Assembly (NCBI GenBank): GCA_035630615.1
Contig: DASQKI010000093.1
Location: forward strand, 1 to 49,146
Source: DATFRX01 sp035630615
Lineage (GTDB): Bacteria; Actinomycetota; Actinomycetes; Propionibacteriales; Nocardioidaceae
Direction of reading: 5' to 3'
Length of the DNA stretch: 49,146 bases
The translations under genes and the position numbers were made by a program. Shown in pieces: positions 39,270-47,555 of this stretch. The notes under the pieces are model-generated. The model saw only the letters and a list, made by a program, of their open reading frames with translations. It was not told the origin of the DNA and did not search any database. Position 1 is the stretch's first letter. Every line of letters starts with the position of its first letter.

Positions 39270-39320
39270 ACGCTCTCGACACATCTGTGGATGACAGCGC
39301 CGTTGTCGGTCTGGCGAGGT

Positions 39321-39326
39321 TACGGT
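39321..39326 (+). promoter_or_regulatory. -10 element (TACGGT) of the metallopeptidase gene
   Basis: TACGGT is followed by 7 nt and GTG 39334, matching the leaderless pattern seen elsewhere in the window. It overlaps alternative GTG starts at 39325 and 39328. Confidence 0.35.
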
Positions 39327-39333
39327 GGTGGAC

Positions 39334-39879
39334 GTGAAAAAGCCCGATCGACCCGAGGTCGAGGTCCGCCGCAGCAAGCGCCGCCGCCGTACCGTCGCCG
39401 CCTATCGTGATGGTGACAAGGTTGTCATCATGATGCCAGCTCGGCTGTCCAAGGCCGAAGAAGCCGAGTGGATCGAGATCATGCTCGGTCGGCTCGAGCG
39501 TCAGAGCCGCCGGCTGGCCCCGAGCGACGACGAGCTAGCCAGCCGGGCCGAAGCGCTCTCGTCGCGCTATCTCGACGGCCTCGCCACCCCTGAGTCGGTG
39601 CGCTGGGTCGACAACCAAAACCAACGCTGGGGGTCGTGCACGATCGTCGATCGGACCATTCGGCTCTCGTCGCGGCTCCAGGGCATGCCGGCCTGGGTTG
39701 TCGACTACGTCCTCCTCCACGAGCTGGCGCACCTGCTCGTCCCCGGGCATGGACCGGATTTCTGGGAGTGGGTCAACCGCTATCCCAAGACGGAGCGGGC
39801 CCGCGGCTTCCTGGAGGGCGTGTCCGCGACGACCGCGGCTCCCGGCTCGGTCGACGACGAGGGCGCCGACGGCACGTGA
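39334..39879 (+). CDS. M48-type metallopeptidase (YgjP/DUF45-like)
   Basis: 181 residues. HELAHLLVPGHGPDFWEW (about residues 130-147) is the HExxH metal site with the downstream His of the DUF45/YgjP family, and NQNQRWGSC (about 93) is the family's conserved WGSC strand. The N-terminal 30 residues are very basic. Target unknown. GTG 39334 is preferred because TACGGT lies 7 nt upstream; GTG 39325 with GAGG at 39315 is an alternative giving three more residues. The stop overlaps the GTG of the next gene (GTGA), so the pair is coupled. Confidence 0.82.
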   Translation: MKKPDRPEVEVRRSKRRRRTVAAYRDGDKVVIMMPARLSKAEEAEWIEIMLGRLERQSRRLAPSDDELASRAEALSSRYLDGLATPESVRWVDNQNQRWGSCTIVDRTIRLSSRLQGMPAWVVDYVLLHELAHLLVPGHGPDFWEWVNRYPKTERARGFLEGVSATTAAPGSVDDEGADGT

Positions 39880-40505
39880 GCGAGGACACGCACGACGCAT
39901 CGCCGCCGACGCGGTCGCGCGCCGTGGTGGTGCTCGCGGTCCCGGTCGCCGATCCGCTGCCGGTCGCCGACGTGACCCGTGACCGACTCGAAGACGTCTT
40001 GATCGCCGACGCCGTCGACAGCGTCGAGTCGCTCACGGTCGCCACGGTGGGCGTGCTGTGCAGCCCGTCGCAGTTGGCCGGGGTCGCGGCATCGGCCGGC
40101 GTCGGCACCGCCGTCTGGACCGGCGCGGCACCGACCGTACGCGAGGCGGCGAACCATGCTGCCGCTGCCGGCGCCGAGCAGGTCGTCGTCATCGCCTCCG
40201 ATGCGCCGCACTTGCCGGGGCTGCTCGTCGGCAAGCTGTTTCGGCCGCTGGGCCGGGTCGACGTGACCGTCAGCCCGGATCCACGTGGGTTTGCGGTCGC
40301 GATCGGGCTGCGGCTGCCGGTCCCCGACTGGGTCGGCGAGTTCGATCTCGATCAGCCCGACGTCGTCGACGCCCTGTTGCGCCGCGCGCCCCGGCGAGCC
40401 CTGGTCCGAGCTATAACGGGCTGGCGACGGCTGCGCGAGCCGGCTGACTTCGCCGCGCTACATGCCGGTGTCGACGGCGCCGACCTCACCCGAGCCCTGC
40501 TCTGA
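39876..40505 (+). CDS. Hypothetical protein, possibly DUF2064/glycosyltransferase-like
   Basis: 209 residues. The order of elements resembles a nucleotidyltransferase-like GT-A fold: an N-terminal hydrophobic strand (AVVVLAVPVADPLP), a VVVIASDAPHLPGLLVGKLF segment near 105 with the acidic D of a metal site, and FAVAIGLRLP near 145. The similarity to DUF2064 (SDxPxLP) is suggestive only. GTG 39876 overlaps the preceding stop (GTGA), so it belongs to the metallopeptidase operon. It is convergent with the zinc metalloprotease gene, with a 10-nt gap. Confidence 0.6.
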   Translation: MSEDTHDASPPTRSRAVVVLAVPVADPLPVADVTRDRLEDVLIADAVDSVESLTVATVGVLCSPSQLAGVAASAGVGTAVWTGAAPTVREAANHAAAAGAEQVVVIASDAPHLPGLLVGKLFRPLGRVDVTVSPDPRGFAVAIGLRLPVPDWVGEFDLDQPDVVDALLRRAPRRALVRAITGWRRLREPADFAALHAGVDGADLTRALL

Positions 40506-40515
40506 GCCGCAACCG

Positions 40516-41895
40516 CTACTGCGTCGAGCCGCCGCCCGAGTCGTCCGAGTCGTCCGGTGCCGGCCCATCGTCGAGCAACCGCGCCAGCGCCTCGTCGAAC
40601 GCGTCGTCGCCGACGCCGGATGTCTCGGCGTCGCGGTCGGACTGGACGAAGCCCAGCGGATCGTCGAGGTCCGCGGCACCCGGCATCAGGTCGGGGTGCG
40701 CCCAGACCGCATCGCGCGCCGCCGCACCCTTCGCATCGCGCATCGCAGCCCAGAGGTTGGCGGCGTCGCGCAGGCGGCGGGGTCGAAGCTCTAGGCCGAC
40801 GAGTGACGCGAAGGTCTGCTCGGCCGGCCCACCGGCCGCACGGCGGCGACGGATCGCCTCGCGCAACGGCTGGGCGCTCGGCATCCGGTCGCGAGTCGCC
40901 TGGGTGACGACTTCGTCGACCCAGCCCTCGACCAGCGCGAGCAGCGTCTCGAGGCGATCGAGCGCCGCCTGCTGTGTGGGAGTGCGCTCCGGCTCGAACA
41001 GTCCGCCCGCGAGCGCCTCCTGCATCGACTGCGGGTCACTCGGGTCGAGCCGGGTGAGCTGGTCTTCGATCTTCGACACGTCGATCGTCGTGCCGCGGCC
41101 AAACTCCTCGACGGCACCGAACAGCCGTCCCCGGAGCCACGGCACGTGATCGAACAGCCGATGGTGTGCGGCCTCGCGCAGGGCGAGGTAGAGCAGTACG
41201 TCCTCGTCTGACTGGGCGAGCCCCGAGCCGAACGCGGCGACGTTTGCCGGCAGCAGCGCAGCCGTGCCGGGATCGGTCAGCGGCAGGCCGACGTCGGTCG
41301 TGCCGACGACCTCGCCGGCAAGCTCTCCGATCGCCTGGCCGACCTGCTGGCCGAACATCGCGCCGCCGACCTGGTTGAGGATGCCGAGCAGCGGCCCGGC
41401 CATCTGACGGGCCTCGGCCGGCATCGCCTCGCCCATCGCGCGTACGACGTTGTCGGCGATCGGCTCGACCAGTCGCTGCCAGGTCGGTCGGGTCGCCTCG
41501 ACCCACTCCGCTCGGCTCCAGGCCGCCACGGTGCTCGTGGCGCTCGGGAGATCGGTCGCGTCGTCGAGCCAGTGCTCGGCGAGCCGTCCCGCGTCGGCGA
41601 TTCGGGCCTTTTGGTCGGCGAGCGGCGAAGGGTCGGGCGACGTCGTCAGCGCCTGCCGGGCGGTCTGAGTCGCGAGATCCCAGTTGATATTGCCCTCGTG
41701 AGGCGTGAGGAGCTGCTGGACCTGGCCCATGAGCTGCTGCAGGTCGGGCATCTGGCCCGATCCCATCGTGCCGAACAACGACTCCAGGGGCGTGCCGGCG
41801 AACGGGTTCGGCGGCGAGGCGCCACCCTCGTCGGGCTTGTCGGCGTTGGTCTCGTCGTCGTCGCCCGGTCGTTCGTCGTCTGCGTTGCTTGCCAT
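40516..41895 (-). CDS. Zinc-dependent metalloprotease-like protein (DUF2342)
   Basis: 459 residues. An acidic low-complexity N-terminus (about 1-35) is followed by a Gly/Met-rich stretch and a helical core. LALREAAHHRLFDHVPWL near 240 is the degenerate HExxH (E-A-A-H-H) of DUF2342, and REAxH is normal for the family. DUF2342 was once tied to F420 biosynthesis genes by context; activity has not been shown. The equivalent position in mycobacteria (Rv3195, from memory) holds a homologue. ATG 41895 is 6 nt from TACGTT on the minus strand. Divergent from moaE. Confidence 0.82.
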   Translation of the reverse strand: MASNADDERPGDDDETNADKPDEGGASPPNPFAGTPLESLFGTMGSGQMPDLQQLMGQVQQLLTPHEGNINWDLATQTARQALTTSPDPSPLADQKARIADAGRLAEHWLDDATDLPSATSTVAAWSRAEWVEATRPTWQRLVEPIADNVVRAMGEAMPAEARQMAGPLLGILNQVGGAMFGQQVGQAIGELAGEVVGTTDVGLPLTDPGTAALLPANVAAFGSGLAQSDEDVLLYLALREAAHHRLFDHVPWLRGRLFGAVEEFGRGTTIDVSKIEDQLTRLDPSDPQSMQEALAGGLFEPERTPTQQAALDRLETLLALVEGWVDEVVTQATRDRMPSAQPLREAIRRRRAAGGPAEQTFASLVGLELRPRRLRDAANLWAAMRDAKGAAARDAVWAHPDLMPGAADLDDPLGFVQSDRDAETSGVGDDAFDEALARLLDDGPAPDDSDDSGGGSTQ

Positions 41896-41901
41896 AGATC
41901 C

Positions 41902-41940
41902 AACGTACCTTTCCCTCGGCACACCGCCCGGTCGTACGCT
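41902..41940. promoter_or_regulatory. Divergent -10 elements of the metalloprotease and moaE genes
   Basis: AACGTA (41902-41907, TACGTT on minus) is 6 nt from ATG 41895; TACGCT (41935-41940) is 7 nt from ATG 41948. Neither gene has a Shine-Dalgarno. Confidence 0.45.
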
Positions 41941-41947
41941 TCATCGC

Positions 41948-42373
41948 ATGAGTGACCCGATCCGCGCCCTCGCCCTCCGGGATCAACCGTTGAGCGTCGA
42001 CGAGGTCCATGCGGCGCTGGCCGACCCCCGCGCCGGTGGGGTGGCGTTGTTCGTGGGTACGGTCCGCGACCACGACGGCGGTCGATCGGTCGACGCGTTG
42101 ACGTACTCCGCTCACCCGAGCGCTCTCGATCGGATGCGTGAGGTGGCCGAGAAGGTCGCCGCCGACTATGGCCTGGTGGCCGTGGCGGCGGTGCATCGGG
42201 TCGGCGATCTCGCCATCGGTGACCTTGCCGTCGTGGTCGGGGCGAGCGCGGCGCATCGGGGCGAGGCGATCGAAGGCTGCCGGGCACTGATCGACGAGCT
42301 CAAGGCGACGGTCCCGATCTGGAAGCATCAGAAATTCACCGACGGCACCGACGAGTGGGTCGGCACGCCTTAG
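41948..42373 (+). CDS. moaE: Molybdopterin synthase catalytic subunit MoaE
   Basis: 141 residues, normal size. GGVALFVGTVRDHDGGRSV (about 29-47), AVHRVGDLAIGDLAVVVGAS (about 80-99) and VPIWKHQKFTDGTDEWV (near the end) with the active-site Lys define MoaE. It inserts sulfur from MoaD thiocarboxylate into precursor Z (cPMP). MoeZ at 19769 would activate the sulfur carrier; no moaD, moaA or moaC lies in the window. Leaderless start after TACGCT. Confidence 0.93.
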   Translation: MSDPIRALALRDQPLSVDEVHAALADPRAGGVALFVGTVRDHDGGRSVDALTYSAHPSALDRMREVAEKVAADYGLVAVAAVHRVGDLAIGDLAVVVGASAAHRGEAIEGCRALIDELKATVPIWKHQKFTDGTDEWVGTP

Positions 42374-42387
42374 GCGCCGTCACCGCA

Positions 42388-42393
42388 TACTCT
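42388..42393 (+). promoter_or_regulatory. -10 element (TACTCT), leaderless start
   Basis: TACTCT is followed by 7 nt and ATG 42401, with no Shine-Dalgarno. Confidence 0.4.
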
Positions 42394-42400
42394 GGGCCAC

Positions 42401-42658
42401 ATGGGCGTGCTGTGGTGGTTGGCGGTGCCCTTGGGGGTCACCGTGCTGGCGATGGCGTGGGCCGCTTGGGTCGGACGACCGCGCGACGACCGCGATCGCG
42501 ACGAAGTCGCGCGCGCTCGCCTCGCCGATGCGCTCGCGAAGCCGATGCCGGCCGAGGCGCGCCGCATCGCCGTGCAGCCGCCAGACCCGCCGCGCGGCGT
42601 GGCGGTTCGGAGGTCGACCCGGACCACCCCGCGTCGGCCCGCCGGCGGAAGCCGGTGA
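42401..42658 (+). CDS. Small membrane-anchored protein (85 aa)
   Basis: 85 residues: one N-terminal transmembrane helix (LWWLAVPLGVTVLAMAWAAW), then a charged, Arg/Pro-rich cytoplasmic tail. Not a named family I know. TACTCT seven bases upstream supports ATG 42401. It overlaps nothing and precedes the PDZ-Lon protease gene by 13 nt, so the two may be cotranscribed and the protein may be associated with it. Confidence 0.6.
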   Translation: MGVLWWLAVPLGVTVLAMAWAAWVGRPRDDRDRDEVARARLADALAKPMPAEARRIAVQPPDPPRGVAVRRSTRTTPRRPAGGSR

Positions 42659-42671
42659 GAGGCTTGACGGC

Positions 42672-43727
42672 ATGACGTCGCGCGCCACCACTCTCACGGT
42701 CGCGGCGATCCTGATGGTCGCCCTCGTGTGTGTGGCCGTCCTGGTCCCGGTGCCCTACGTGACGATGAAGCCCGGACAGACCGTGGACACGCTCGGTAGC
42801 GCGTCGAAGGACAAGCCGATCATCGCGTTCGGGCCAGAGGCCGAGACGTACGCGACGACCGGTCAGCTCCGCATGACGACGGTGTCGGTGACGAGCCCGG
42901 ACTCGCACGTTGGCCTCGGCCAGGCAATCGAGGCCTGGTTCGACTCCGGCACGGCGATCATGCCGCGTGACCTCATCTACCCACCGGAGCAGTCGGTCCA
43001 AGAGGCCGAAGAAGAGACGCATCTCGAGATGACCGGCTCACAGGCGAGCGCGCAGATCGCCGGTCTCACCGAAGCGGGCTACAAGGTCGGCGAAGTGGTC
43101 CAGGTGAGGTCGGTGACCCCCAACGGGCCGGCCGACGGCAAGCTCCAGACCGGTGACCGCGTGCTTCGGGTCGACGGCGCGCCCGTGCACAGCGCCAATG
43201 CGGCCGTCAAGGCGATCCGAGAGCACCGTCCTGGAGACACCGTCGCGGTCGCCGTGGAGCGCGATGGGGCCGTCCATACCTACGACATCACCACCGAGTC
43301 GTCCGGCGACGACCCGTCCGTACCGATGGTGGGGGTCGAGATCAGCACGACGCAGGACTTTCCGTTCACCATCACGTTCAACGTCGATCCGGCCATCGGT
43401 GGGCCAAGTGCCGGCACGATGTTCGCCCTCGCGATCTACGACAAGCTGACGCCGGGACCTTTGACCGACGGCCGCGTGATCGCCGGGACCGGCGAGATCG
43501 ACGCCGAGGGCAATGTCGGGTCGATCGGCGGTATTCAACAGAAGATCCTCGGCGCCGAAGCCGCCGGTGCCGACCTGTTCATGGTGCCGAAGGCCAACTG
43601 CGCGGAGGCGCTCGGCGCTGATGTCGACGACATCCAACTCGTCGAGATGGCGACGCTCGACCAGGCGGTGACGTCTCTCGAGACACTCGCCGACAACCCC
43701 GACGCCGATGTGCCCGACTGTGCCTGA
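42672..43727 (+). CDS. Membrane-anchored PDZ-Lon protease (YlbL/S16-like)
   Basis: 351 residues. N-terminal transmembrane helix (about 8-30), PDZ domain near 150-210 (VRSVTPNGPADGKLQTGDRV) and a Lon-type serine protease domain with S246 (GGPSAGTMF) and K291 (GIQQKILGAEAAGAD), the catalytic dyad. It acts on substrates outside or at the membrane, as in the YlbL family. The Rv3194c equivalent sits next to UPF0182 in mycobacteria. GAGAGG (42656-42661) precedes ATG 42672. Its end overlaps the PPA1309 gene. Confidence 0.92.
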   Translation: MTSRATTLTVAAILMVALVCVAVLVPVPYVTMKPGQTVDTLGSASKDKPIIAFGPEAETYATTGQLRMTTVSVTSPDSHVGLGQAIEAWFDSGTAIMPRDLIYPPEQSVQEAEEETHLEMTGSQASAQIAGLTEAGYKVGEVVQVRSVTPNGPADGKLQTGDRVLRVDGAPVHSANAAVKAIREHRPGDTVAVAVERDGAVHTYDITTESSGDDPSVPMVGVEISTTQDFPFTITFNVDPAIGGPSAGTMFALAIYDKLTPGPLTDGRVIAGTGEIDAEGNVGSIGGIQQKILGAEAAGADLFMVPKANCAEALGADVDDIQLVEMATLDQAVTSLETLADNPDADVPDCA

Positions 43728-44256
43728 CGGCAGCCCGGCCTGGCGGACCGACGACGCGGTGCGCGGCGCCGCCCTCGAGGTGGAGGCGCACGTCGCCGAG
43801 TCCGGCTGGGACCAGCCCGTTCGGCTCTATGCCCTCGTCCCGACCAGTGAGTTGATCGCCGACGAGCCGGAGCTCGCGGCTCGCGTCGGGCTCGATCCGC
43901 CGACGGCGGCCGGCACATTTACCCCGATCGAGCAGGAGCTCAACCCGTCTGAGTCGTTGGAGCGGCTGCTGACCCGGATCGAATGGCCCCCTGCGGTCCG
44001 CGGCGCCGCCGCCGTCGTCGAGCGGATCGTTCTCCCCGGCGAGGCCGAGGCGTCGCTGCCCGATGGGGCCGAGGCGGACGGGGCGGCGAACCACCCGCTT
44101 CGGCAGGAGGTGCGCATGGCGGCCGCCGTCACGCGGGATGGCCGGGCGCACTGCGCGATCCGTCTCCGGTCCCACGACCGAGACGATGCCGTGCTCGACG
44201 GCGACCAGCTTGCGCCGGGTCTGGTGGGTCTTCTCTCGCGCTCCCTGACAGACTGA
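43720..44256 (+). CDS. PPA1309-family protein
   Basis: 178 residues from GTG 43720; ATG 43708 is also possible, and both overlap the PDZ-Lon stop, so translation is probably coupled. Conserved parts: EVEAHVAESGWDQPVRLYAL (about 20), a beta strand VVERIVLPG (about 105), HPLRQEVRMAAAVTRDGRAHCAIRLRSH (about 125-152) and a C-terminal hydrophobic helix. This family is named after a Propionibacterium acnes protein; role unknown. It is the middle gene of PDZ-Lon, PPA1309, UPF0182, an arrangement known in Propionibacteriales. Confidence 0.85.
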   Translation: MPDGSPAWRTDDAVRGAALEVEAHVAESGWDQPVRLYALVPTSELIADEPELAARVGLDPPTAAGTFTPIEQELNPSESLERLLTRIEWPPAVRGAAAVVERIVLPGEAEASLPDGAEADGAANHPLRQEVRMAAAVTRDGRAHCAIRLRSHDRDDAVLDGDQLAPGLVGLLSRSLTD

Positions 44257-44261
44257 TCTCC

Positions 44262-47213
44262 GTGGCAGACGAATTCGACACCGACGTCGACGCACCTAGG
44301 CCCGGCCAGCGCCCGACGACGATGCGCCGTGTGCTCCTGCCGACGATCGTGACCCTGGCCGTTCTGATCTTCGGCATCGCGGTGTTCACCGGCGTCTGGA
44401 CCGATCGGTTGTGGTTCCAGGCGATCGGATACTCCGACGTGTTCCGGACCGTGTTGATCACCCGGGTGGCGCTGTTTTGCATCCTCGGTCTGGTGTTCGC
44501 GGCCGTCGTGGCAGTCAACATCGTGATCGCCTATCGAACCCAGCCCATCGTCGTGCCGCAGCCCCGCCGCAACGACCCGGTGGCTCGCTATCGCGAGATC
44601 ATCACGCCGCTCCGAGGCCGTCTGCTGCTGGCCCTGTCGATCCTGCTGTTTCTCGCCGCGGGTTCGGTCGGCGCCGGCCAGTGGGAGAAATACCTGCTCT
44701 GGCGCAATGGCGTCGCGTTCGGCCAGGGCGACGAATACTTCAACCGCGACATTGGGTTCTTCATCTTCGACTATCCGTGGTGGCGGTTCCTGCTCTCGTA
44801 CGGGTTCGTGCTGCTCGGCCTGACCATCGTCGCCACCGCGGTGATCCACTACTTGTACGGCGGCATCGTCTTGCAGGGTCGGTCCAACCGGTTCTCCGCG
44901 GCGGCCCAGGTCCACCTGTCGATCCTGCTCGGCCTCTTCATGGCGCTGAAGGCCGTGGCGTACTGGATGGACCGTTTCGGGCTGGCGATCTCCGGCGGCA
45001 GCCTGTTCACGGGCATCTCCTATACCGATGCGCATGCGGTGATCCCGGCCAAAAACATCCTGATCGTCATCGCGCTGATCTGTGCCGTGCTGTTCTTCGC
45101 CAACGCGATCCGACGCTCCTGGCTGCTACCGGGGATCGGACTCGGCCTGCTCGTCTTGTCCTCGATCCTGATCGGTGGCCTCTGGCCGGCCATCATGCAG
45201 TCGTTCCAGGTCAAGCCGTCAGAGCCCGACAAGGAAGCGCCGTACATCGAAAACAACATCGTGGCGACCCGCGACGCTTTCGGCCTCACCAGCGCCGAGG
45301 TGGGGCCGTACAGCGCCAACACCGACCTGTCGCGCGACGAGCTGACCGCCGCCGCCGAGTCGACGCCGGGCACCCGGCTGCTCGACCCCACCCAGGTGTC
45401 GCCCGCGTTCGAGCAGTTGCAGCAGGTACGCGGCTATTACACGATGCCGGCGACGCTCGACGTCGACCGCTATCAGATCAACAACGCCGATGGAGGTACG
45501 TCGGAGCAAGACATCGTCATCGCGGCCCGCGAGCTCAACCTCGACGGCCTCGAGTCGAGCCAGCGCAACTGGGCCAACGACCACACCGTCTATACCCACG
45601 GCTACGGCATCGTGGCGGCCCGCGGCAACGAGGTCGGCGCAGAGGGGCAGCCGGTGTGGACGGTCAAGGACATCCCGCCGCAGACCTCCGACGCCTCGCT
45701 CGAGGTCGACCAGCCCCGGATCTATTTCGGTGAAAACTCCCCCAACTACTCGATCGTCGGACAGCCGGAGGGTGCCGACGCCGTCGAGGTCGACATCCCC
45801 CAGGGGACGTCCGACGAGGAAGCCGTCACCAGCAATACCTACGAGGGCGGTGGCGGCGTCCCCGTGGGCGGCTGGTTCAACCAGTCGTTGTACGCGTTGA
45901 AGTTCGGCGAGCCCAACATCTTGCTGTCCGGCCGGGTCAACCCGGATTCCAAGATCCTCTACGACCGGCATCCGCGGGAGCGGGTCGAAAAGGTCGCGCC
46001 GTGGCTGACGGTCGACGGCAACCCCTATCCGGCCGTCGTGCCTGACGAGAACGGCGAGCGCCGCATCGTCTGGATTCTCGACGCCTACACGACGTCCAGC
46101 TCGTACCCGCTGTCGGAGCTGACGAGTCTCGAGGACGCGACGTCGACTTCGCTGACCGATCAGTCGTCCAACGAGGCACTGCCCAACGACCAGATCAACT
46201 ACATGCGCAACTCGGTCAAGGCGGTCGTCGACGCCTACGACGGCACAGTCACGCTCTACGAGTGGGACGAGACCGACCCGATCCTGCAGACGTGGGAGAA
46301 GATCTTCCCCGACGTCGTGCAGCCGAAGTCGGAGATCAACGACGATCTCATGCAGCACCTGCGCTATCCGGAGGACATGTTCAAGGTTCAGCGCGAGATG
46401 CTGGCGAAATACCACGTGACCGACCCGGGTACGTTCTATGAGGCCGGCGAACTGTGGAGAGTCCCCGAGGATCCGACCGTCGGCGGAGTCGCGCAACCGC
46501 CCTACTACCTGTCGATCCAGATGCCTGGCGAGAGTGAGCCACATTTCTCGTTGACGAGCGTCTTCGTCCCACAGAGTCGGGAAAACCTAGCGTCGTTCAT
46601 GGCCGTCAACGCGGACGCGTCCGACAGCGGCGAAAACGGCTACGGCACGATCGAGATCTTGCAACTGCCGAGTGAGACGCAAGTGCCGGGTCCGAGCCAG
46701 ATGGCCAACCAGTTCAACAACGACGAAGGCTTGTCACAGGCGACGCTGCAGTACAAACAGGCCGGACTGCAGGTGATTAACGGCAACCTGTTGACCTTGC
46801 CGGTCGGCAACGGACTGTTGTACGTGCAGCCGGTCTATACGCAGCAGACTTCGGCGACGGGAACGTACCCGATCTTGCAATACGTCGTCGCGTCATTCGG
46901 CGACCAGGTCGGCTTCGGAAAGAACCTCGCCGATGCGCTCAACGTGGCGCTCGGCGGCGTAGCACCACCGACGACCACGCCGCCCGAGGAGGGCGGCGGC
47001 GACAACGGGACGCCTCCGACGGGCGAGGTCGCCGATCTGCTCCAGCAAGCCGACGATGCGTACAACGAAGCTCAGCAAGCACTCCAAAACGGCGACCTGG
47101 CGACCTACCAGGACAAGGTCGACGAGATGCAGACGCTGATCCAGCAGGCACAGGCGATGATTTCCGAGCAGCAGACGGAGACGGAGTCGCCGACACCCAA
47201 TCAGCAGGAGTGA
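44262..47213 (+). CDS. UPF0182 membrane protein
   Basis: 983 residues, the usual UPF0182 size. Seven N-terminal transmembrane helices (about 25-330) with the family's SDVFRTVLITRVAL, followed by a large extracytoplasmic domain (about 330-930). The C-terminal tail is a Gly/Pro-rich spacer (about 905-922) and a short helical coil rich in Gln (ADLLQQADDAYNEAQQAL, nt 47031-47165) that is duplicated in the next ORF. Function unknown; an Rv3193c homologue exists in mycobacteria. The start GTG 44262 lies 5 nt after the PPA1309 stop, with no clear Shine-Dalgarno. Confidence 0.93.
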   Translation: MADEFDTDVDAPRPGQRPTTMRRVLLPTIVTLAVLIFGIAVFTGVWTDRLWFQAIGYSDVFRTVLITRVALFCILGLVFAAVVAVNIVIAYRTQPIVVPQPRRNDPVARYREIITPLRGRLLLALSILLFLAAGSVGAGQWEKYLLWRNGVAFGQGDEYFNRDIGFFIFDYPWWRFLLSYGFVLLGLTIVATAVIHYLYGGIVLQGRSNRFSAAAQVHLSILLGLFMALKAVAYWMDRFGLAISGGSLFTGISYTDAHAVIPAKNILIVIALICAVLFFANAIRRSWLLPGIGLGLLVLSSILIGGLWPAIMQSFQVKPSEPDKEAPYIENNIVATRDAFGLTSAEVGPYSANTDLSRDELTAAAESTPGTRLLDPTQVSPAFEQLQQVRGYYTMPATLDVDRYQINNADGGTSEQDIVIAARELNLDGLESSQRNWANDHTVYTHGYGIVAARGNEVGAEGQPVWTVKDIPPQTSDASLEVDQPRIYFGENSPNYSIVGQPEGADAVEVDIPQGTSDEEAVTSNTYEGGGGVPVGGWFNQSLYALKFGEPNILLSGRVNPDSKILYDRHPRERVEKVAPWLTVDGNPYPAVVPDENGERRIVWILDAYTTSSSYPLSELTSLEDATSTSLTDQSSNEALPNDQINYMRNSVKAVVDAYDGTVTLYEWDETDPILQTWEKIFPDVVQPKSEINDDLMQHLRYPEDMFKVQREMLAKYHVTDPGTFYEAGELWRVPEDPTVGGVAQPPYYLSIQMPGESEPHFSLTSVFVPQSRENLASFMAVNADASDSGENGYGTIEILQLPSETQVPGPSQMANQFNNDEGLSQATLQYKQAGLQVINGNLLTLPVGNGLLYVQPVYTQQTSATGTYPILQYVVASFGDQVGFGKNLADALNVALGGVAPPTTTPPEEGGGDNGTPPTGEVADLLQQADDAYNEAQQALQNGDLATYQDKVDEMQTLIQQAQAMISEQQTETESPTPNQQE

Positions 47214-47282
47214 TGTGGGGTCGACGTCTGGTTGCGTGTCGCGACTGGCTCCTCAAGTAAACTTGGTCCGAAGGGGGAGCCG

Positions 47283-47555
47283 ATGATGGACGAGGCAGGT
47301 CGGTCCGCTCCAGATGGGCCAACCGATGCCATCGCTGCCGATCTGCTTCGGGAGGCCGATGAGGTTTACCAGACGGCGCAGCGTGCGCTGGCGGAAGGTG
47401 ACTTCGCCTGCTACCAGGAGAGAACTGCCGAGATCATCACCTTGGTTCGGCGTGCGCGAGTCCACCTCAGTTCACCCGGGGACCCTCCTCTTCCGGCCTC
47501 AGATGAGTCGCCCCCTGACGATGAGAAACGGCTCGGAAGGCAAACTTGCCGCTGA
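47283..47555 (+). CDS. Small coiled-coil protein, paralogue of the UPF0182 C-terminal tail
   Basis: 90 residues. Its centre (ADLLREADEVYQTAQRALAE, nt 47338-47472) aligns without gaps to the UPF0182 tail (nt 47031-47165) with 21 identities in 45. So it is a free-standing copy of that helical domain, without membrane segments. GGGGGAG (47272-47278) precedes ATG 47283, with ATG 47286 as alternative. It lies 69 nt after the UPF0182 stop and overlaps the next ORF by up to 53 nt. I know of no named family. Confidence 0.7.
   Translation: MMDEAGRSAPDGPTDAIAADLLREADEVYQTAQRALAEGDFACYQERTAEIITLVRRARVHLSSPGDPPLPASDESPPDDEKRLGRQTCR

Larger units (their letters stand above)
38877..39333. other. 457-bp divergent intergenic region
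   Basis: It lies between DUF5679 (minus) and the metallopeptidase gene (plus). Frames here lack coding character. It carries DnaA-box-like words (TGTGGACGC 39066, TGTGTATAA 39141, TGTGGACGG 39153, TGTGGATGA 39164 and 39286), all in one orientation, and a hairpin at 39248-39269. Confidence 0.5.

Noticed and set aside
38980..39282. A 100-codon minus-strand ORF in the divergent intergenic region
   Set aside because: It lacks coding codon bias, has no Shine-Dalgarno and covers the DnaA-box-like words and the hairpin.
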